Below, in pieces: positions 1 through 4,387 of a stretch of DNA of 7,363 nt. The stretch is from an uncultured Bacteroidales bacterium (GTDB taxonomy: Bacteria > Bacteroidota > Bacteroidia > Bacteroidales > Paludibacteraceae). Numbering within the stretch: the first letter of the stretch is position 1; each line of letters starts with the position of its first letter. The notes below the pieces were generated by a model that saw only the letters and a list, made by a program, of their open reading frames with translations, ran no database searches and was not told the DNA's origin. The stretch is taken from NCBI GenBank assembly GCA_937915765.1, contig CALGHE010000103.1, positions 1-7,363 of the forward strand, in the 5' to 3' direction. Made by a program: the position numbers and the translations under genes.

Positions 1-1
1 A

Positions 2-412
2 CAAAAATCATGGACTTTGTTATGTGATCTATATACGAAAGTTTTAAAAGAATATTTATCAGAGGAAGCATGGAAAGATGAGTTTTTAGATGCGATATCT
101 TTATATGCAAGAGAAGCATATGCGATGATACCAATGCCGCAATTTGTTTGGATTTGTGAACTTTACAGAGAAAAAGATTATGAAGATCGATTAAAAGCGT
201 TTGGTGAAATTGTAATTGATGCCACTTCTGTGTCAGGTGCGGGCAATAGTATTAGGTCGTTGATAATGATGCACTATCCACATGTTCTAGGCGTCAGATA
301 TCCAGAACAATCTGAATTTGAATTCGATGATATGGTTGCGTTAGACAATGATGGTTTGTTTCCGGGTTTTCGAAAAAACTTGGAAAAAATCAAGTCCGAT
401 AGCACTTTATAA
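2..412 (+). CDS. Partial gene of unknown function, 3' end only
   Basis: The reading frame is open from the first full codon at base 2 to the TAA at 410-412, so this is the C-terminal part (about 136 residues) of a longer protein. A TTG at 17 could serve as a start, but nothing before it looks like a ribosome binding site. The visible part reads as a soluble, acidic, mostly helical protein with many aromatic residues. Visible stretches include SEEAWKDEFLDAISLY near its start, PMPQFVWICELY, and an acidic EFEFDDMVALDND near its end. There is no signal peptide, membrane segment or catalytic motif that I recognise, and I cannot assign a family. Codons are clearly more A/T-rich (many TTA, ATA, AAA, GAA) than in the genes from 919 onward, which may mean a different origin. 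No neighbour in the window points to a function. Confidence 0.6.
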   Translation, partial: QKSWTLLCDLYTKVLKEYLSEEAWKDEFLDAISLYAREAYAMIPMPQFVWICELYREKDYEDRLKAFGEIVIDATSVSGAGNSIRSLIMMHYPHVLGVRYPEQSEFEFDDMVALDNDGLFPGFRKNLEKIKSDSTL

Positions 413-429
413 ATGCAAGCATCTTGCAT
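413..429 (+). terminator. Short perfect hairpin directly after the stop codon, possible weak terminator
   Basis: ATGCAAG (413-419) and CTTGCAT (423-429) are perfect inverted copies around a 3-base CAT loop, starting on the base after the upstream gene's TAA. No U-rich run follows, so it is not a classical intrinsic terminator. It could protect a 3' end or be chance. Confidence 0.3.
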
Positions 430-477
430 ATACTATAGTGATGGGTGAAAACTTATCTATTATTTTTTATTATTTTA

Positions 478-506
478 TTGACAAGGGGGTTTATATGTGC
501 TATACT
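478..506 (+). promoter_or_regulatory. Sigma70-like promoter sequence with no gene behind it
   Basis: TTGACA (478-483) is a perfect -35 consensus, followed by exactly 17 bases and TATACT (501-506, five of six matches to TATAAT). It would start transcription rightward near 513. The next credible start codon is at 919, so a transcript would have a leader of about 400 bases that includes the inverted-repeat element. If the host is a Bacteroidota, its main sigma factor reads a different consensus. The match may then be chance in AT-rich DNA or a relic of transferred sequence. Confidence 0.35.
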
Positions 507-701
507 AAACAAAAAAATTTTTTCATAAAATTATACTTTAAAAATCCAGTACAAAAATAGTAAAAAAAAAAATGTCAATCTCAAATAAGAAGTTGTTTAA
601 ATTTTATTTCGAGCATATTTGAGAGAGATTTTTAAATCTATTTTTAGTCTTCTTTTGCAGAAAATAGTGGACTATTATCAAAAAAGGAGAATAAAAATAG
701 G

Positions 702-910
702 TTTAAGGTGAGTTCTATAAATTCACCGTTTAAAATTTAAAAAGTGTAAATCGAAGATTGATAAACTTTTCGGTACTTTTTGATTTATTTTGGCAAATTG
801 CTGCTTGTCAGTCGGTCACAGTGCTTGCACTGCTTCCTTCTTTCGCACAGCAATTTACTCGAAATAAATTCAAAAATTCCTCGAAATGAATTTATAGAAC
901 CCACCTTAAA
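702..910. repeat. Large imperfect inverted-repeat element, MITE-like or structured leader
   Basis: The outer arms 702-725 and 887-910 are 24 bases each and pair at 23 positions (mismatch 711/901). A second, inner pair of arms lies at 777-803 and 848-876, both ending in or starting with the CAGCAATTT/AAATTGCTG block, with 23 paired bases and small bulges. The centre (804-847) carries a further small hairpin, CAGTGC-TT-GCACTG at 819-832. The left side has about 51 unpaired bases between outer and inner arms, against about 10 on the right. No protein is encoded inside. The right arm ends 8 bases before the ATG at 919. It fits a non-autonomous mobile element (MITE-like) or a folded 5' leader or attenuator. 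I see no clear target-site duplication at its edges. Confidence 0.6.
880..893. repeat. Direct repeat inside the inverted-repeat element
   Basis: CTCGAAATGAATTT at 880-893 repeats CTCGAAATAAATTC at 858-871 with two differences and a period of 22 bases. A near inverted copy lies at 601-613. The repeated unit could be a protein-binding site or part of the element's internal structure. Confidence 0.4.
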
Positions 911-918
911 TTATAAAA

Positions 919-1581
919 ATGATGAAAATTAGATTGATTTTGGTTGCGCTTTTTTCCATGGCGTGCATGTCTGCGTTTTCGTTGGACAAAGAAGATAAAG
1001 AGCGTGTTGTTAATGCGAAAGTGCAGGACATAGAGAACATGCTTACAGTTGCTAAGCAGCAAATGAACAAGCCGTACAGTCCAGGGGCAAGAGGTCCTGA
1101 GAGCTTTGACGGAGCAGGGCTTGCCGCGTTTGCGTATGGTGAGCTTGGCGTGAATCTGCCCATGTCGGAGGCCGAAATGATGGCTAAAGGCAAAAAGATC
1201 AAGAAGGCGAAGAAATTGGAAGAGGGAGACATTGTTTTCTTCAATGTTAACAACGAGACTGTTGTGGCTATCGTTGACAAGATGAAGGATGACGACTCTT
1301 TTGACCTGATTTACGTCTCTAAAGAGCACGGAGTCACCGTAGGTTCGAGCGCGTATCCGCCTTTTGCAGGAAATTTTAAGTCGGCTGTCAGAATTACATC
1401 AGACAAAGAACTTAAAAATATTCGCAAGGAGCATAAAAAAGCGGTGAAAGAGGCAGAAAAGAAGCAGAAGGAGATAGAAAAAGCAGAAAAGAAAGCGGCT
1501 AAAGCGCAAAAAGAGGCAGAAAAAGCTCAGAAAAAACTTGAAAAGGCCAATAAAAAGCTTAGCAAGGCTCAGTCTAAGTGA
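919..1581 (+). CDS. Secreted NlpC/P60-fold protein lacking the catalytic cysteine, with C-terminal lysine-rich heptads
   Basis: The 220-residue protein starts with a signal peptide (MMKIRLILVALFSMACMSAF, cut probably near residue 21). SMAC ending at residue 16 is a poor lipobox, so a lipoprotein is less likely. Residues 45-160 follow the NlpC/P60 pattern: KPYSPGARGPESF, then FDGAGL (63-68) where active members have FDCSGL, then EEGDIVFFN (101-109). Gly65 stands where the nucleophilic Cys should be. The usual catalytic His of the HVGIY strand is a Val in VVAIVD (115-120), and the third catalytic position also appears lost near IYVSKEHG. Peptidoglycan cleavage is therefore unlikely; a binding or scaffold role in the periplasm is more likely. 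Residues 170-218 are seven consecutive heptads forming a basic helix. The start is ATG 919 (or 922), with an A-rich leader and no Shine-Dalgarno. It appears to be its own transcription unit, closed by a terminator. Confidence 0.85.
   Translation: MMKIRLILVALFSMACMSAFSLDKEDKERVVNAKVQDIENMLTVAKQQMNKPYSPGARGPESFDGAGLAAFAYGELGVNLPMSEAEMMAKGKKIKKAKKLEEGDIVFFNVNNETVVAIVDKMKDDDSFDLIYVSKEHGVTVGSSAYPPFAGNFKSAVRITSDKELKNIRKEHKKAVKEAEKKQKEIEKAEKKAAKAQKEAEKAQKKLEKANKKLSKAQSK
1426..1572 (+). repeat. Seven in-frame 21-base units encoding lysine/alanine heptads
   Basis: The units encode KEHKKAV, KEAEKKQ, KEIEKAE, KKAAKAQ, KEAEKAQ, KKLEKAN and KKLSKAQ without interruption (residues 170-218). Position 1 is always Lys, position 5 always Lys, position 6 nearly always Ala, and position 3 is often small or hydrophobic. 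Positions 3 and 6 give an a/d-like Ala-rich core, as in an alanine coiled coil or single long helix. Confidence 0.8.
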
Positions 1582-1586
1582 TAACG

Positions 1587-1626
1587 AAGCGCCCGCCGTC
1601 AGAGTGCGGGTGTTTCCTCTTTTTTT
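1587..1626 (+). terminator. Intrinsic terminator after the NlpC/P60-like gene
   Basis: A 10-pair stem (1587-1596 with 1606-1615, including two G-U pairs and a CCCGC/GCGGG core) closes a 9-base loop. It is followed by CCTCTTTTTTT. It starts 5 bases after the TGA and separates this gene from the operon on its right. Confidence 0.85.
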
Positions 1627-1635
1627 GAGTGTTCG

Positions 1636-1670
1636 TTTGAAATTTAGGCGCGTTGGCTGAACTATTTTTG
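1636..1670 (+). promoter_or_regulatory. Bacteroidota-type promoter for the five-gene operon
   Basis: TATTTTTG at 1663-1670 matches the Bacteroidota -7 consensus TAnnTTTG exactly. A TTTG at 1636-1639 could be the -33 element, although the 23-base gap is a few bases longer than usual. Transcription would start near 1675, giving a leader of roughly 45 bases before the ATG at 1722. The site lies just after the upstream terminator, where a promoter is expected. Confidence 0.5.
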
Positions 1671-1721
1671 AACTGTAGCTTAAGTTTTTTACGTTTGGAC
1701 CGTATTTCCTTTGATTGTTTT

Positions 1722-1973
1722 ATGAAGATCAGAATAAAGAGTGATATAGCGTTAAGCAAGACTGGCTTTGTGTTCAATCCGCAGACGGGAGAGAGCTTCT
1801 CGCTGAACCCGATGGGGAGCGAGATTATTTGCCTTTTGAGGGACGGATTTTCAACAGAGGAGGTCGTTAAGAGTATTACAGACAGGTTTGACGTGTCTGC
1901 GCATTCGTTTTCTACTGATCTGGATGATTTTGTGGCGATGCTCAGGCGATATGAATTGACTGATGAAGCGTAG
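1722..1973 (+). CDS. PqqD-like small protein (carrier/peptide-recognition fold)
   Basis: This 83-residue protein matches the PqqD family in length and pattern. A beta-hairpin (GFVFNPQTGESFSLNPMGSEI, residues 15-35, with the typical LN and G before a helix) is followed by ICLLRDGFSTEEVVKSI (36-52), then FDVS and a final helix DLDDFVAMLRRYEL (67-79). PqqD folds are known as peptide chaperones and RiPP recognition elements that hand a leader peptide to a modifying enzyme. They also occur as stand-alone partners in other clusters. I chose ATG 1722 over an in-frame TTG at 1653 because homology begins there and 1653 would overlap the promoter element. The stop overlaps the next gene by 11 bases, implying coupled translation. 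No precursor peptide gene is visible beside it, so a peptide substrate is not proven. Confidence 0.85.
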   Translation: MKIRIKSDIALSKTGFVFNPQTGESFSLNPMGSEIICLLRDGFSTEEVVKSITDRFDVSAHSFSTDLDDFVAMLRRYELTDEA

Positions 1974-3003
1974 AAAGATTACTGTTGCGGTTACGGGACT
2001 TAATGCAATTGACAATCCCGGGTCCGGGGTCTCTGTTATAAGAAGCCTTAGGGAGTCGGAGCTTTTTGAGTGCCGTATTGTTGGACTGGCTTATGAATTG
2101 CTGGAGCCGGGCATTTATATGAAGGAGATTGTGGACTGCGCGTATCAGGTGCCTTATCCGAGTGCAGGAACGGAGGCGCTTTTTCAGCGTATCGAGCAGA
2201 TATGCGAAGAGGAAAAGCTTGATGTCATCATTCCTAATTTTGATGCGGAACTGTATTCGTACATCAAGTTGGAAAGACGTCTTGCCAGCCTTGGCGTCAA
2301 GGTTGTTTTGCCTACGGTTCAGCAGTTTGAGGAGCGTCATAAGTACAATCTTTCGGATTTTGGCAAGCGTTCTGGAATCTTGGTGCCGGAGAGTGTGGTT
2401 TGCAACTCTGTTGGAGACTTTAAGGATTGCCCGGCTGATAAGCCTATTGTCGTGAAAGGTAAGTTTTATGACGCGTTTGTCGTTACGGGCAGAGAGCAGT
2501 TTGAGTATCATTTCTCAAAGATTGCGGCAAAGTGGGGCGTGCCGGTCATTGTGCAGCAGTTTGTTGACGGCGCGGAGTTTAACGTGGCTGGCCTTGGCGA
2601 CGGGAACGGCAACTTGCTTGCGGCTGTGCCGATGAGCAAACGTTTCATAACTGACAAAGGCAAGGCTTGGGCTGGTGTTACTGTTGGTGACCGGCGGCTT
2701 GTCGAGCTCGCCGGGCTGTTCGTGAAGCAGACGAACTGGCGAGGTGCTTTTGAACTTGAACTGATCAAGTCTAAAGACGGGCGATTCTTCCTTATTGAGG
2801 TTAACCCGAGGATTCCGGCCTGGATATATCTGGCTACTGCCGCAGGACAAAACATTCCGGAGGCTGTGGTGCGTATGGCGCTTGGTGAGAATCTTTGTGC
2901 GTTTGAATCTTATGAAGTCGGAAAGATGTTTGTGCGTTATTCGTGGGATATGATAGTGGAGCAGGAAGAGTTTGCCAAATTCTCTATGGAGGGCAGAACT
3001 TAG
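1963..3003 (+). CDS. ATP-grasp ligase of the carbamoyl-phosphate-synthase-like type
   Basis: This 346-residue enzyme has an N-terminal Rossmann-like pre-ATP-grasp domain (VTGLNAIDNPGSGVSVIRSL, residues 10-29; DVIIPNFDAEL, 87-97) and then an ATP-grasp domain. PIVVKGKFYDAFVV (161-174) carries the nucleotide-binding Lys, VIVQQFVDGAEFNV (195-208) is the hinge and glutamate strand, and FELELIKSKDGRFFLIEVNPR (263-283) supplies the Mg-binding Glu279 and Asn281. Such enzymes activate a carboxylate as acyl phosphate and join it to an amine or other nucleophile in the cytosol. The substrate cannot be told from sequence. It may be the peptide or amino acid bound by the PqqD-like protein encoded just upstream, whose gene it overlaps. 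The start at 1963 gives the full N-terminal motif. The family is often annotated only as 'ATP-grasp' or 'biotin carboxylase-like'; I see no biotin carboxylase signature. Confidence 0.88.
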   Translation: MKRRKITVAVTGLNAIDNPGSGVSVIRSLRESELFECRIVGLAYELLEPGIYMKEIVDCAYQVPYPSAGTEALFQRIEQICEEEKLDVIIPNFDAELYSYIKLERRLASLGVKVVLPTVQQFEERHKYNLSDFGKRSGILVPESVVCNSVGDFKDCPADKPIVVKGKFYDAFVVTGREQFEYHFSKIAAKWGVPVIVQQFVDGAEFNVAGLGDGNGNLLAAVPMSKRFITDKGKAWAGVTVGDRRLVELAGLFVKQTNWRGAFELELIKSKDGRFFLIEVNPRIPAWIYLATAAGQNIPEAVVRMALGENLCAFESYEVGKMFVRYSWDMIVEQEEFAKFSMEGRT

Positions 3004-3044
3004 AGTGTGTTCCGCTTAAATGTTAATTAAGGCAGATTTTTAGT

Positions 3045-4379
3045 TTGGAAAAGAAAAAAAAATACGAAAGGCCATTGATAAAGCCTATAAATGCAACTAT
3101 GCCGGGCAAGTCCGGAACTGACGCTTACATCAGTCCGATGCTCGACATAGACGGCGTTTCTGTGCAGTCTCTTGCGGAGCGGTTCGGAACTCCGCTTTTT
3201 GTGATTTCGGAGAAACAGCTGAGGCGGAACATACGCATGGCGAAACGCGCGTTTTCCACTCGTCTCCCTAAAGTGGTCTTTGCATGGTCTTACAAAACAA
3301 ACTATCTGGACGCAGTGTGCCGCGCCTTTCATCAGGAGGGTTCTTGGGCTGAGGTGGTCTCCGGCTTTGAGTATGACAAAGCTCTGAATAACGGCGTGCC
3401 GGGAGATCATATCGTGTTCAACGGGCCAAGCAAGAAACGTGAGGATTTAGAAAAAGCCCTGAAGAATGCGTCGCTGATACACATAGACAATCTGGACGAA
3501 TTGTATATGTTGGTAGAGTTGGCAGGCGAGTTGCAGTGCAGGCCGCAGGTTGCCGTAAGGGTCAATCTAAACGCAGGTATATTGCCGGTTTGGGACCGTT
3601 TCGGCTTTAACTTAGAGAACGGGCAGGCTCTGGATGCGGTGTCTAAGATAATGAGTTTCGGATGTATGGATTTGCGCGGGCTTCATTGCCATATAGGCAC
3701 GTTTATCCTTTCGTCCAAAGTCTATGGTGTTGCAGCTCAGAAACTTGCAGATTTTGCATGTGATATAAGGCGGCTCTTTGGGGTCGCTGTGGAGTATATT
3801 GATATGGGCGGTGGCTTTGCTTCTAAAAATACGCTGAAAGCGTCGTATCTTGTCGGGGCGGATATTTGTCCGTCTATGGACGACTATGCGGAGGAGATTG
3901 CAGATGCTTTCCATAAAGCTCCGTTTGGCAAGGGAGAGTTTCCGGCTTTGTTGCTGGAGACTGGCCGCGCGTTGGTTGACGACGCAGGGTTCCTTTTAGC
4001 GTCGGTGCTGACAAACAAGAGGTCGGCGCAAGGCGGTCGTTACACGGTTATGGATGCCGGTGTGAATCTTCTTTTCACGTCTTTCTGGTATAATCATAAA
4101 ATCTCGCCGGCTCAGTTGTATTCGCAGCATTTTGAAAACACGACGCTTTACGGACCGTTGTGCATGAATATTGACGTGGTCAGGGAACAGGTCAGTTTGC
4201 CTTTGCTTAATAAGGGAGACCTGCTGGTTGTGCATAATGTCGGAGCGTACAACATGACGCAGTGGATGCAGTTTATCACGCTTCGTCCGAATATAGTGAT
4301 GATAGAGGAGAACGGCGGAACAAAGTTGATTCGGGAAGCAGAAAAATTTGATGATGTGACGAGGCTGGAGCGTTTGTAG
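3045..4379 (+). CDS. PLP-dependent fold-III decarboxylase, DapDC/ODC-like
   Basis: The 444-residue protein has the alanine-racemase-type barrel and C-terminal beta domain of diaminopimelate/ornithine/arginine decarboxylases. Visible are FAWSYKTNYLDAV with the PLP Lys84, RGLHCHIGT with His216 stacking on PLP, the phosphate-binding DMGGGFAS (253-260), LETGRALV with Arg308, and GPLCMNIDVV with Cys373 and Asp377, which act from the partner subunit of the dimer. GAYNMTQWMQF (400-410) holds the C-terminal tyrosine. It should decarboxylate an L- or D-centred basic or diamino acid. The conserved core differs enough from LysA that I would not call it lysine biosynthesis; the operon context argues for a dedicated product. 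The start is a TTG at 3045. The next in-frame ATG (residue 19, at 3099) is possible, but would remove a basic N-terminal stretch (EKKKKYERPLIK) that I recall being shared by relatives. It lies 41 bases after the ATP-grasp gene. Confidence 0.88.
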   Translation: MEKKKKYERPLIKPINATMPGKSGTDAYISPMLDIDGVSVQSLAERFGTPLFVISEKQLRRNIRMAKRAFSTRLPKVVFAWSYKTNYLDAVCRAFHQEGSWAEVVSGFEYDKALNNGVPGDHIVFNGPSKKREDLEKALKNASLIHIDNLDELYMLVELAGELQCRPQVAVRVNLNAGILPVWDRFGFNLENGQALDAVSKIMSFGCMDLRGLHCHIGTFILSSKVYGVAAQKLADFACDIRRLFGVAVEYIDMGGGFASKNTLKASYLVGADICPSMDDYAEEIADAFHKAPFGKGEFPALLLETGRALVDDAGFLLASVLTNKRSAQGGRYTVMDAGVNLLFTSFWYNHKISPAQLYSQHFENTTLYGPLCMNIDVVREQVSLPLLNKGDLLVVHNVGAYNMTQWMQFITLRPNIVMIEENGGTKLIREAEKFDDVTRLERL

Positions 4380-4387
4380 TCTGTTTA

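Larger units (their letters stand above)
413..918. other. AT-rich gene-poor gap of about 500 bases
   Basis: I see no credible gene here. Open frames are short, AT-rich and full of homopolymer runs; one of 16 codons at 572-622 has no supporting context. The gap contains the post-stop hairpin, a sigma70-like promoter sequence (478-506), an AAGGAG at 685-690 with no start codon at a useful distance, a small palindrome at 626-639 (AGATTT, TT, AAATCT), and the large inverted-repeat element at 702-910. A sequence at 601-613 (ATTTTATTTCGAG) is close to the reverse complement of motifs at 858-871 and 880-893 inside that element. So the related sequence may extend left of the outer arms. Confidence 0.6.

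Noticed and set aside
348..560. Plus-strand open frame of 70 codons overlapping the end of the first gene
   Set aside because: It begins inside the first gene in another frame, then crosses the AT-rich gap with Phe/Lys/Tyr-rich low-complexity sequence and no ribosome binding site.
572..622. Tiny 16-codon frame after a poly-A run
   Set aside because: Too short, no ribosome binding site, and an ATG after a run of A in AT-rich DNA is expected by chance.
639..646. TATTTTTA, seven of eight bases of the Bacteroidota -7 element, with TTTG at 618-621
   Set aside because: One mismatch and a short 17-base gap in very AT-rich DNA; too weak to call as a promoter of the gene at 919.
685..690. AAGGAG Shine-Dalgarno-like sequence
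   Set aside because: No ATG, GTG or TTG follows at 5-10 bases; the next real start is at 919, beyond the inverted-repeat element.
892..1329. Minus-strand open frames opposite the NlpC/P60-like gene
   Set aside because: The plus-strand frame has a signal peptide, family motifs and a terminator; the opposite frames have no recognisable domains.
1942..2511. Minus-strand open frame opposite the ATP-grasp gene
   Set aside because: Basic, motif-free translation fully covered by a clear ATP-grasp coding region on the other strand.
3020..3043. Seven-codon frame in the gap before the decarboxylase, considered as a RiPP precursor
   Set aside because: Far too short for a leader plus core, and it has no ribosome binding site; most likely chance.
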